Shown here in pieces: positions 45,015 to 56,785 of a stretch of 64,000 nucleotides of DNA. Below the pieces are notes generated by a model, which worked only from the letters and a program-made list of their open reading frames with translations, did not search any database and was not told where the DNA came from. Each line of letters opens with the position of its first letter. Position 1 is the stretch's first letter. Source of the DNA: Ciborinia camelliae (Eukaryota > Ascomycota > Leotiomycetes > Helotiales > Sclerotiniaceae); contig JANPYM010000012.1 in the NCBI GenBank assembly GCA_025890175.1, positions 1,838,677 to 1,902,676 on the forward strand. Reading direction: 5' to 3'. A program made the position numbers and the translations under genes.

Positions 45015-47546
45015 ATGGAAACCGTCCTCCAAAATCAGAATGTCAAACATATGCTTGCACTTGCATATCCCCGCAGAGCTCTTGTCGCCTGGAAAACTTT
45101 CAATATGAGAAAATTACTACCTCTGTTAAAAGTTCGAGCTTCTAAGCTCCGGACGAGCGCAGAGCCTGCTAAAGTTGCTCTCGTCAACAAACGCCGATTT
45201 ATCATACTCGATTTCCTATTCCACCTGTTGCCCATTGCTATTACTATCTCCCTGGTATGCTTGAGTATACCTTCCGTATACTGGACCGATGTTCAAGCGG
45301 AAGACAAATGGCTATCAAACATCTTGAACGCACTAAATTTGCAGCCAAACTCCATGAACTCTAGATTGGAGTTTCTATAGCAGCTATGGTTTCACAGATT
45401 CTTGTCCTGATACTCACTCGGAGTCAAGGTTTACCATTTGGACTCCTGGGTTCGGGAATTCAAGCAGGATCTTTTGGGGTCTTTTTCCAGAGATCGTTTT
45501 GGTCATCATTCGGCCGTGATTGGCATGAGCGAAAGCTTCAAATTCATGCTTTCGGTGTCTTTCTGACAGTCTCTACAATCCTAACAGTTCTGTCCGGGCC
45601 TTCGTCTGCAATTGCTATAAGGCCTAATCTAGGGTGGTGGCCAGCTCGAAATAACACAATTTACTATGAGTTTTTAACCGACTTGGAGCTTTGGCTAACA
45701 ACTATTTCGGAGCCCACATTCAGTGAATGTTACAAGTGGTTTTTCGATTTCTTCTTCTCGACTGAAATGTTGGGCAGGTTCATTTTTCGCATTTGCTGCT
45801 TCCGCTGCGGCTTCATCGACATCCATAGGATCATTAGCTTCAGGAGTAACATCGAGGTCTAATGCCATGGTAAGTTTTGAATCTGTTGGAAGCGGCTGGT
45901 TAAAGATCAGCGATTGGATGGCAAGCTATGAGTCATGGGTAGAACCAGGGTAAACAGCCAATATCAGTTTATATGATCGAACCGATAATATACGCCGCCT
46001 GCTTGCTTCTTCTGCCCAATTGAAGCCAGGCCGCTCTTACACATCTGCGACATCGATGATCCCACACCTTGTCATAGGAGAAGTGTGGAGATGCATGAAA
46101 GGTTTTGGGGAATACGAGTACCCCGTTGCCCAGCCCAAACTCATTTCTCATGCCCCGATACCTCGAAAGCAGCCAATGGTCCAAGTCAATTGTAACATCT
46201 ACAGCTCCCTCAATGTTACCAATACCACCGCCGACCCTCACACAACTGTTCTTCCCACATATTACAAGCCTCGCTGCAAAACCTACAATGTTGAACAACT
46301 CCACATCCATGGGAACCCCTATTCCAGACGACTTGTGGAGTAGTTTACAGCTTGATGGGGATATCCGCATGAGCTGGGTCAACTTAAATATGGCTCAGCC
46401 AGCATAGGCGGCATGCATGCGCTTCCAAACGCGCGGCCTGTATATAATGGCAATTGCATTGATTACGATACCATTCAAGACACCATGATTTTGCCTTGCA
46501 CGATTGATGCTCGATAGATGAGCCGTCAAATAAACCTCGATCCCATGTTCAGCGATTTGGTAAGTGATACATACAGCACAACTTCAACTATTAAAAAGCC
46601 AGGAGCTCTCATCGAAGAAGCAGATGCCAACGGAGGAGGATATGAACCCAAAGAAGGCTTTTTTTTGTATTCAGTGAAGCTCTCGACATTGATTTGCGCT
46701 GGGCTGAATATCTCAATACTCACACTTCATCGGTCCTTGGCAGTCATGGCAATGTTAGTGCGGGTTTTAATGCTGCACCGAACATCACCAGCACTGGTAT
46801 CGAATTCATCTTGGAAGGATATCTCTTTCCCACACCAAACGATACAGAGTTACCTTCATGGTTACCCACGCTTACTCGGCCATCGACTTGTCTCTGGAGG
46901 AAGAAGCCAAGCGAACCTTCAAATCGGTCATCTCTGGAGTCATCACGACCGATAATCTCGCTCATCATGCCCTCCAGGACGCCCCGGCCATTATCGACGA
47001 TAATCCGTCCGGGCCCAACCAAACCACAGGCAGCGATCGCATATCCATATATCCCACTCCTCCCACATTCAAGGAAGCAGCCTCGAACCTTGGCGCCGGC
47101 TCTCACGTATGGGAAGGGAATTCGAGATCTGGAGACGAAGGTCCAGTTACGGGATCCGGAGCTCGACCAAACAAGCCCGCGCCGTCCTCGTCTCTCTCTC
47201 TCACGTCCTCCTGGCTTTCGCTTTCAGGTCATACTTATACTGTGCAGACTGGACGAGTTCCTCCCTTCCTTCCTCCCTCCTGGAGCAAGCAAGCAGCGTG
47301 CGAGAACTCGTAGCCGTGGCCATGGCATTGCGATCTCAAAGCCGCGATCAATTCCTCACCACGGATGCAGGAATCACTCGATCCGATCCGCGACCTGGGC
47401 GCCGAATGTGCGGATCTGCGAGGTGGGTTCTGATGCGATTCGGTGATGAATGGGTGCCAGGAGGAAGATGCGGAAGTGGTGGGAAAAAAGTGAGGATTGG
47501 ATGGGAATATGTATGGGCTGGGAGAAGGGGCTTTAAAATCTTATGA
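45015..47546 (+). pseudogene. Decayed gene for a large multi-pass membrane protein
   Basis: Protein-like segments continue across this region only by changing reading frame several times. It starts at ATG 45015 with a basic N-terminus and a transmembrane stretch (LFHLLPIAITISLVCLSIPS). A frameshift occurs near 45331-45340 and an in-frame TAG at 45362-45364. Then come GLPFGLLGSG and VLSGPSSAIAIRPNLGWWP segments typical of a family of uncharacterised fungal membrane proteins. More frame changes follow near 45720-46100 and 46680-46860. An in-frame TAG sits at 46515-46517, where a Trp codon would suit. A last membrane segment and a SVRELVAVAM-like C-terminus reach about 47546. At least four lesions exclude a working product. 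Introns do not explain them, since they lack splice signals. Confidence 0.75.
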
Positions 47547-47744
47547 AGGATGTTGATGATGATATTGGTGGTCGGATGGTTCATTTGAGCGAGACGTCCG
47601 AACAGATTCAAAATTGTCATCTTAAAAATAGTGAGGGTATATAGTATCCATAGTATAGTAGGAGCAGAATCAGAATATATATATATGTACGTTTAGAAAC
47701 TCCATCTAGGTATATCTTCTATATCTTCTAGAAAGCCCTCACAT

Positions 47745-49337
47745 TCACAGATTTTTATCAAAACCGCCACCCCCATCCCCACCTGTAAACTCCAGCTCCT
47801 CCGTCAGATTCCCATACTGAGCAACCCAATAATCAACCAGATAATTCTGTCTCTGTTTCCAAGGTCCTCTATCACCCGCCATGGGCAAATGTCCCTTGGC
47901 CTTCTCAACATATGTCGAATTGAGATTTAACATGGGTTGTGATTTCATCGTGTCACCGTGGACTCGAGGCACCGTCGACGAGAAATTATGGTCGGCCATG
48001 TGTTTCATCAGTCGGACGAAGACTCCTGCAGTGGTGTCGGCTCCTAATGTCCACGATGCATTGGTGTATCCGATGACGGTTACGGCATTTGGCATGTCTT
48101 GGAGCATGAATCCTTTCCACATGTATTTGGTGGGATAATCGTATGGGGTTCCGTCGATGCTTACCTTGGCACCACCGGCAAGTTGCAATTTGAGTCCGGT
48201 AGCCGTGACTATGATATCAGCATCGAGGCTTTTTCCAGATTCAAGGTTTATGCCCGATGGAGTGACGGTTTTGATAGTATCAGTTACGATATCGGCTTTT
48301 CCCGTATGAAGACACTTGAAGAAGTCGCTGTCCGGACAAACGCAGAGACGTTGTTCCCAGGGATTATAGCTGGGGTTAAAGTTGGGATCAACGGGAAGAG
48401 TTGACGGGATTTCCCTTTTGGTTCGTCTTCGGAGGAGAATGCGAGCGACGTTGGGGAATTGACGACAGAAGTGGAAGAACAATAAGGGAACTAGAAGAAA
48501 TTTCCAGCGTATCAATTGACTAGCCATCCCGCTAGGAAGATATTTGCGCATAAGACTTCCCGTAGAATCCTCTGATGAAACTCCTATCACCCAAGAAGGG
48601 CTACGTTGCAACATTGTTACTTTGGCTGCTTTCTCTACCAGATTTGGTATCAAAGTGATTGCCGTAGCACCACTTCCAATGACGACTATTTTCTTGTCCT
48701 TGTAATCGAGATCTTCGGGCCAGAATTGAGGGTGTATCTTTTTGCCTTTGAAGTTGTCAATGCCAGGTATTTCGACTTTCAATGGCTCGGCGTAGTCATA
48801 ATATCCTGTACTCCAAATGATCCATTTTCCCTTTATAGTCCTCTTTCTTCCATCAGCATCAACTGATAATGACCATTGTTGTTGCTCTGTTGACCAATCC
48901 GCCACAGTAACATTATGATAAAACTGTATCTTCTTATCGATGCCATATTCCTCGGCAGATTCTTTAAAATATGTGCGAATTGACTCGCCGTCGGCGATGG
49001 ACTTGGAGCTCATCCATGGTCGCCATGGAAATCCAAATGTATGTAAATCTGAGTCGGATCTGATACCGGGGTATCGAAATAAGTCCCACGTTCCGCCAAT
49101 TGCCCCGCGATTCTCCAGTATGGTATAGGTCAAATTTGGAAGTTCTGTTTGTATTCGACTGCCAACAGTTAGCTATGTGCGTTTGAGGAATTGGAGAACC
49201 CAAGTGGTTGGGTCTGCCGAGTAAGGGAATATGGCCAATGAATGAATGTCTTACTACGCAGCATTAATCCCCGATAAGCCCGCGCCGATGATGACAACGT
49301 CATAATCGCCATCCCCAGATATTTTTACAGAACCCAT
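47745..49337 (-). CDS. FAD-dependent Baeyer-Villiger-type monooxygenase
   Basis: A 498-residue flavin monooxygenase. Exons on the minus strand are 49337-49255 and 49158-47745, with the intron GTAAGA...GGCAG; the join restores GLSGINAAYRIQTELP. The FAD-binding motif GAGLSG is at residues 18-23, the NADPH-binding motif VIGSGATA is near 187, and the Baeyer-Villiger fingerprint FKGKKIHPQFWP is at 164-175 (pattern FxGxxxHxxxWP, fully matched). Such enzymes insert oxygen next to a ketone to give esters or lactones. A hydrophobic stretch (FLLVPLLFFHFC) in the second half is common in fungal members. It stands 36 kb from the PKS cluster among unrelated genes, so involvement there is not supported. 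Confidence 0.94.
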
Positions 49338-51474
49338 TATGGTGGTTCTTATGGTTGTGACGGTCTATAAAGTAACGACGTGTGAATTGGTGTTATACAG
49401 CAAAGCTTGGTAACAGATACAGTATCAGGATAGTGAAGAAATCAAGCTGAGGCGCCGGAATATATAAGAAGCAAAAGAGGAAAAATCATTCAAGAATCAA
49501 ACCAATTGAAGAGAATGAATCGGAAATATACACCGAGGCTCAATGTCTTGGATTTCTCGAACATTTGAAAAAGAAAAAAACATGTACAGTATGATACTTT
49601 ATTTGCATCAAACATCTACCGTGCGTACTTATCCATACCTATCTAACTCATGATCTCAGCATTTGAAGAAATACCGAGGCCCATTGAATGTTGGGATGTT
49701 TGACATCTGCACCTCGCAAGACTAAACAGAAGCAAGCTTGATTGGGTTGTCGACGATGGTGGTGGGATCGACATACGTATTATCATTTATGAATCTACAT
49801 ATAGCCATTTTGATGCACCAGATGTTTGAATGGTGCCAATGAGGGAACGGCTGGATTTCCCGTGCACATCCCGCACGTGCTTTTGGTGTGGAGAGGGCGA
49901 GGGCTCAAGCTGTAAGCTACGGAAGCTAAAGACAGGAGATGCACCTGCCCACCTGCCATATTGATCGCTAACACGATAACACGGTAACTCCCTGGCACAC
50001 ACATCGTCATCAAATTCTTCCCAATTAGTCAGCCTCCACGGCAATAATGGCATCCGAAGGACCAGCGGAGCGAATTTCAAAGAGCCCGCAAGTCATTCTG
50101 TACTCCCCCCACAGATGCCTTCCTCCTATTTCCACGTCTGCCTCGAAGCTCGAGTGGGTGATAGAGACACGTAGTTTATGACTGTGTAGTGAGCGATAGA
50201 CAAACTTGCCAGGCAATAAGTAGATATATCCATCCGAGTGTCATTCCAGTATGTGTTGGTGGCGAGACGTTTTGGGATAAGACGGGGTGCAGGCATTTTT
50301 ATTGAAGTCGAAGAACTTTCTTTTGGGGATGGTAACCTTATTTTCCCAACAGATCGATATTCTTCTATGTTACCACTCAGATATCGAGTTATTTTATCAT
50401 TATATACCTAATTAGATAGCACCCTCTGGCGAATGTTTCAATTCTTTTTATACCTAAGTAACATTGATAATATCTTGCATATGCTGAAACTGTACTAGGT
50501 ATCATCTCGCCAAAGAATGAAGGGGTAAGGTTATTTTGGTGGGGTAACGGTGCAATATTGGAAACAAAAACAAAAACAATGAATCTGAATATTCCATACA
50601 TACCTGCTGCAGGCAGTGTAACCGGAACAAGGAGAGGAGAGATATTTTGATCCCAAGATTCGCATACTAATAATTATTAGCGATAATTCGACACAAAAGA
50701 GGGCGGAGAGCGGAGGGCAGAAGGTGGCCGGAGAATATAGCGGATGGATGGGCTAGATACAGTGACGGCTGCGAAGAGAGGCAAGTCTTCCGAGGACGTG
50801 GGGGCATTCAGGGACTCGATACTTAGCACCTATTTTCTATTCAACAACAGATATCAAAGCGCAGTTCGCAATGCTCTTTTGGCATTTCCGACTCGCCATT
50901 TCTTTTGAGACGGCATTGATATTGTATATTCGAGATAATATAGAAGAGACAGAATTGGGGATTAACGGTCCTTGTGCGTGTCTATTTCGATAGGGATATT
51001 AATGTCGTGTTCTGCCCTATCGGCAAAGTTTCCCTGGATTTCACCGCTGCATACAGTATTATTTTCTGTCAAAACACTCTTTTGGGGGGGGTTCCTGACT
51101 ACCGGTAACCTTAGTCTTTCCTGCGGAAGAGTAAGGTAGGTTAAGCTTCTATCAGATATAGTAAAAACACATTATCCTCAAGATATATCCACAATGGTAG
51201 CTTTATCGTTCACAAATTACAAGCAGGCAGGTTCTGCGAATTATCAATATGGTGGTGCATTGGTGTCTCAATTTTTCAAAATTGTGTTGAAAGAATGATT
51301 GATAGTGTGAGGTTTGGATATAAGTATATCTTGACGTTCTGGTTTGCCTTTACTCCTCTATCTCCGTAATTGTGTTTTTATTTCTCTTCTTACATAGCGC
51401 TGGAGAGTCCTCACCAGTCTATAATCTCTCTCAAATCCAACCTTCACTGCCTGCCTCATCATTCATTACAGAAA
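49338..51474. other. Long intergenic region
   Basis: About 2.1 kb between divergent genes (monooxygenase minus, transporter plus). No repeat array and no protein-like frame. A purine-rich GAGGGCGGAGAGCGGAGGGC patch lies at 50700-50720 and a CT-rich leader lies before the transporter start. Confidence 0.5.
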
Positions 51475-53234
51475 ATGCCCATTTCCTCTTCTGGTCCAAC
51501 ATGGCTTTCAAAACGCCTAACCATGCCCCCAAAATACATCCAAGCGTCCATAATTATCTCAATTGGCGGTATCCTATTCGGCCTGGATACGGGAACTATT
51601 GCTCCCCTAACGGTTATGCCCCAATTCGACGAAACGTTCGGTAAACTCTCATCAACCGTCGTATGTACCCAATCTTATATTCTTTCGCCTGCATCCCCTC
51701 GCCCGTCGCATCCAACTAGCACTAACTCCATCCTTCCCCTCTAGCACGGCCTCGTCGTCTCTACAATCCTCATCCCCGCAGCCCTTTCTTCAATGTTCAC
51801 CGGGCATTTGGCCAATGCCCTGGGTCGCTTAACCGCTACTGCAATCGGCTCCTTCATCTTTGGTATTGGGGCTACCATTGAGTGTTCATCCTTTTCCCTA
51901 GCCCAACTCTTGATCGGGCGCGCCATCAAAGGAATCGGGGAGGGTTTCTTCCTTAGTACATTAGTCGTCTATATCACTGAGATTTCACCGCCCTCCCAAC
52001 GAGGCACTCTAGCTAGTCTTCCCCAACTCATCACCACGCTGGGAATTTTGACCGGCTATTTTATGTGCTACGGTTCCGTGGGCATAGAATCAAGCTTGAG
52101 TTGGAGATTGCCGTTTGCGGTACAAGCAATCATCGCATTCTCATTTACAGCCAGCACATTATTGTTATTGCCCCAAAGCCCCAGATGGTTAGCAGCGAGA
52201 GGAAGGTTCGAAGAGGCGGAACTGGTATGGTTGGATCTTGGGGTACCGGATGATGAGAGAGAAAAGGTAGAGGGGGTAGATGAGACCTCAACGGCAGATC
52301 AGGAAGTTAAAACGAAAGATATTTTTGCAATTTTCGCCCCGGATGCGTGGAAGAGAACCGTTTTGGGGTTATTTTTGATGGGGATGCAACAGGCGACTGG
52401 CATTGATGGGGTTTTATATGCATGTCTTCGGTTTTCTTCTACCCCCCTTTTTTTTAATTTCCTCTCTGTTATGCAAACATTGAAATAACAAAAACTAACA
52501 GAACTTACCAGTACGCACCCACTCTTTTCCAATCGGCCGGACTAACCTCCTCAACCGCCTCCTTCCTCGCCTCCGGTATTTCAGCCCTCCTAATCTTCCT
52601 CACCACCATCCCAGCCTTTATCCTTGCCGACAAATGGGGCCGCAAAACAAGCACCATCGTTGGTGGCATTGGTCAAGTCATCGTAATGTTCATCATGGGC
52701 ACACTCTACGCGTCCAATTCCGTACACTATTCTCATGGCATTGGTCGCTGGGTCGTTATCATCTGTATCTACCTTTTTGCCATTATATTTTCCGCCACGT
52801 GGGCCGTATCGTTTAGAGTATATGCATCCGAGATTCAAAGCGCCAAAACGAGGGCAGGTGCCGCGAGTTTGAGTTTGAGTGCTAATTGGGTGGTAAATTG
52901 GATAATAGCATTTACGACGCCTATTTTCCTGAGTAAGAGTAAGAGTGGATGTTATTGGTTGTGGGGTAGTGCGGCTTTGGTCACGGTGGCTGTGGCGTTG
53001 TTTTGGATGCCGGAGACGATGGGGAAGAGCTTGGAGGAGATCGATGCTAGTTTTAGGAAGGGGGGTAGTAAGGGCACAGTTGGTGATGTTGGAGTAGTGG
53101 AATTGGGGAGGGTAGGGTATTTGGGAGGCCGGGATGAGGATACACCCGAGGGGGATGTTAAAAATGAGATCAAAGATACTTCAAGGGCTGTGGTCAATAG
53201 TCTAGCTTCAAGATCCAGTGTTTCGTTATCTTGA
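51475..53234 (+). CDS. MFS sugar transporter
   Basis: A 527-residue major-facilitator transporter of the fungal hexose type, in the plasma membrane. Exons are 51475-51660, 51745-52419 and 52512-53234, all phase 0. The second intron begins GC rather than GT (TAT|GCATGT) and ends CCAG; no GT donor nearby gives VLYYAPTLF, the conserved TM7 motif. Family motifs: SIGGILFGLDTGTIAPL in TM1, GRAIKGIGEGFFLSTLVVYITEI after TM3, PQSPRWLAARGR before the central loop, QQATGIDGVLYYAP in TM7, DKWGRKT, and PETMGKSLEEID after TM12. About 60 hydrophilic residues form the tail. Substrate probably a hexose or related sugar; not determinable here. Confidence 0.93.
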
Positions 53235-56200
53235 TCACGTATGAGGGGGTGGATTTGACGGGTTTGGAGCAAAGGATTTCATGGAAGTCTCTTTTGTGGT
53301 ATATTGATGGTGTGCGATTCAAGGTTAATGAATAATGACGGCATTTTGCATATGGCTAAAGGTACAGATGGCCTAGAATATGCATAGAACGCAACCGCAC
53401 ATATAGAATTTAGAATCTAAATACAACAAGCCTACCGCAAAAGAGAGGGTGTCGAAAAAGGTTATAAATAAGCTATTAATAGTATCGTAAAAATCTATTT
53501 ATAATTAAGGTTCGTAGATTCGTAGGTTCGTAGGTTTGTAGGTTTGTAGGTTCGTAGGTTCGTAGGTTCGTAGGTTCGTAGGATCGGAGGGAGGAGGTAG
53601 GTTTAGAGGGAGGAGGTAGGTTTAGAGGGAGGAGGTAGGTTCGGAGGAAGGAATTGTACGATTTTTAGGTTTTTAGATTCGTAGGATTGGAGGGAGGAGG
53701 TAGGTTTGTAGATTCGTAGATTCGTAGATTCGTAGGATCGGAGGGAGGAGGTAGGTTTAGAGGGAGGAGGTAGGTTCGGAGAAAGGAATCGTACGATTTT
53801 TAGGTTTTTAGATTCGTAGGTTCGTAGGTTCGTAGATTCGTAGGTTCGTAGAATCGGAGGGAGGAGGTAGGTTTAGAGGGAGGAGGTAGGTTTAGAGGGA
53901 GGAGGTAGGTTTAGAGGGAGGAGGTAGGTTTAGAGGGAGGAGGTAGGTTTAGAGGGAGGAGGTAGGTTTAGAGGGAGGAGGTAGGTTTAGAGGGAGGAGG
54001 TAGGTTCGGAGGAAGGAATCGTACGATTTTTAGGTTTTTAGATTCGTAGGTTCGTAGGTTCGTAGATTCGTAGGTTCGTAGATTCGTAGGTTCGTAGATT
54101 CGTAGGTTTGTAGATTCGTAGGTTCGTAGATTCGTAGGTTTGTAGGTTTTAGATTCGTAGGTAGATTCGTAAGTAAAATATAAACCTCGCTATCGCTACC
54201 CCTATCAACCATTCAATTAAATCATTTAATTCTAAAAACTTCAACAACTTCTTCAAAATTGTTTATTTCGAATCGGGCTTATCAATTTTTCAATCAAACC
54301 GTAATGCTTTATATATATATATTATAAATTTGAAAAATTTCAAGTTGAAAAATTAACGGAAAAATACAATTCCATATATCTAATCAATTGCTACTATATC
54401 ATCTACCATCTACCATCTACCATAATAGTATCATAGTAATCTATAAACTATCATAATAAACTACCATAACGTTTCTTATTTTTAATCTAGTTTTCTATAA
54501 TAGAAAATCTTCCACATTAGAAAATAAAAACGAAATTCCTCATACAAAATTTTATACCAAAGTTTATCCACACGAAACCTACATTACTCCGTATTATCAT
54601 ACTAATGATCGATAAATCAAGACTCAATTCACAACTACTGTCAACAGAAACAATCGATAAATGATGTCAAAGATGCACTTCATGGATCACCCCTACATTG
54701 TCCAAATTGGGTTTGCCTACCACAAGGATTAGTGTCTGGTAAGATTGACCTTCACAAGCAAAAAGCTAAGAAAAGAACAAATCAGAACGCAAGAAATGCC
54801 AGAAAAGATGATGCTTCTTCTCCAGGGTCTCTTTTATATCGAGAAACAAGACATCCTTAAAGTTTGCCCTGCCTGCTCTGATGGAAATCAGATGAAAAAG
54901 TAACCTTGTTGGTAAACTGAAAACGCATCTACTATAAGCAAAACATTATAATTGTAAACTTTTAACAACTTATGAAGATCAGATCAAAACGATATTCTCT
55001 TGGAAATTCGGGTTATTCCCTAATGTAACCGGAGTGTATGTACACTCAAATAGATCTAGCCAGCAAAGAAGTCAGAGAACAAAACACAGGACAGAACTAA
55101 ACCGAACCTGATGAACCTTTATCAATGCAGTACTGTACCATGATTTGAATCTGGTACTACAGATCCTTCCAAATTTGTTGCTCCTCAGCCAAACACCAAA
55201 GAGAAAATACGCAGCGGCTCTACTACCTCCTAAACCAGACAGTTAACCTAAACGGTACCTAGGTACTTAAAAGCTCGATCGATGAAAGTCGTTCTTCGAG
55301 AAGAATAGGCACCGACTGAACAGATCGTATGCTTGGCATGGAGACATGTTTGTTCTTGAAGATCTGGTAGGTGTGTAAGTACCAAAGAAGAATGGGATGC
55401 GTTTTGCTCCGTATAGGTAACCTACTAATAAGTTAGGTTACATATGGGTAGATAGTTGTCGATGGAGATGGAGAAGCACGAGAAGTTTATCAAATAATTT
55501 TTGGAATTGGCTTAGTCAGCTACGGTAAGCTAGGTCATGTTCTACTTTAGAATTATCATATCACACACATAGCCTACAGACCATCCACTCATTACCTATC
55601 ATCCTATTGTGATGGATGATTAAATACCGGTATCTACCTATGAAGAGGACACAAATAAATGGCAGAAACTTGATATCGATATGTGATACCGGGTAATCAT
55701 CCAATCCATTGTCGAAGTTGACATTTCAATGTCTATGTCTATGTATATGCCTAGCATAGTGGGTATGAATAACCACACTTTTCGCTGAGGGAAAATTCCC
55801 ATGTCAAAGATTTCTCGTCACGAATCACGATATGGTGTCTTTTCATGGCGTCTTTTTGGGACAGTACTAGACACTTGCGCGATTTTATTTGGAGGTCGTC
55901 ATTTTAAATCGTGGATCATGATTGTACATCGCAAGTTACAAGGTTGCAATCGACAATCGCACATCAGCAACTGGCGATCTACAACCTACACACTTGAAAA
56001 CATGCATGTGTCTAGTACCTCCCTAGTAGAATTGTCCCAAGAATAACTTCATACATACATATATATTACATATACAACGCTGCCTAGGTATACAATTGAA
56101 CATCTCTCTGAACCAAAATCCATCATTCGAAGATCAAAATCTCCTAAACAATAGTTCACTCTCAGCTGCCTACTCTACTCGCGACTCGAATATTGAAAGT

Positions 56201-56785
56201 TTGACATCATTTGCCTCAGGTGGGCAGATTTTAGTGGATCCAAGGTAAATCCCAGTTTGGATATTGGCCCTTCAAAGTCTCAGACTCTCAGCTCGACAGA
56301 ACTGATATGGGAATGTTCATGGGGTTCCTCATGGGGTTCCTGAGGTTCCTGGGGTTCCTGGCGTGGATGGAAATATCATGAGCCATGACAAAACGGGCGA
56401 CAGTCACAGCATCCACGAGGATAGGTGGAGATTAGTATCACGAACTACCCAATGGATTGTGATAGTGTCACTTCTACAAACATCGGACAAGATGTAGAGG
56501 TATAGGTAGAGGTATCCCAGATTTCCTATTAGGAAGTGACGATTGAATCGCATTGACTAAGCTCATTTCGCACTTGCTTTTATATAAACATTTTCATTGC
56601 AGCCCAGCCCCTTGTTCGTCTCCTAGTGTCCGTCCCTTCGGATTTTATAATTAACTACATACGACCTTGATATTCTTTTCCCGTTTCTATTATTGTTTAT
56701 TATTTTCATTTTCATTACTGAAATGAACTTTCATTAATCCCGAAAGCATCTTCAATTGCAGCAGAAAATCAAACTCATTATCAAA
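53235..56785. other. Satellite and AT-rich gene desert
   Basis: About 3.5 kb. The satellite (53508-54172) is described separately. From 54180 to 54620 the DNA is very AT-rich with CTACCATCTACC and ATATATAT runs. A TACCTAGGTA palindrome lies at 55256-55265. An 81-residue frame at 55801-56046 has no protein-like features. The last 200 bp is the GH55 promoter, with a TTTTATATAAAC TATA-like element near 56578. Confidence 0.55.
53508..54172. repeat. Hierarchical satellite (TTCGTAGG and 19-bp G-rich units)
   Basis: Two kinds of unit alternate. One is an 8-9 bp GTAGGTTC/GTAGATTC run. The other is a 19-bp unit GTTTAGAGGGAGGAGGTAG with seven exact tandem copies at 53871-54003 and shorter sets earlier. 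A longer block with GGAATCGTACGATTTTTAGG occurs three times (about 53650, 53786, 54017). The two spacings, about 135 and 231 bp, differ by about five 19-bp units. Unequal crossing-over is a likely origin. Any frame through it is an artefact. Confidence 0.9.

Noticed and set aside
47745..49337. Monooxygenase as a member of the polyketide cluster
   Set aside because: It is 36 kb from the cluster with RAD2, Naa38, Pil1 and other housekeeping genes between.
54030..54212. Minus-strand frame rich in NLRTYEPT repeats
   Set aside because: A translation of the satellite; no start context and no gene signals.
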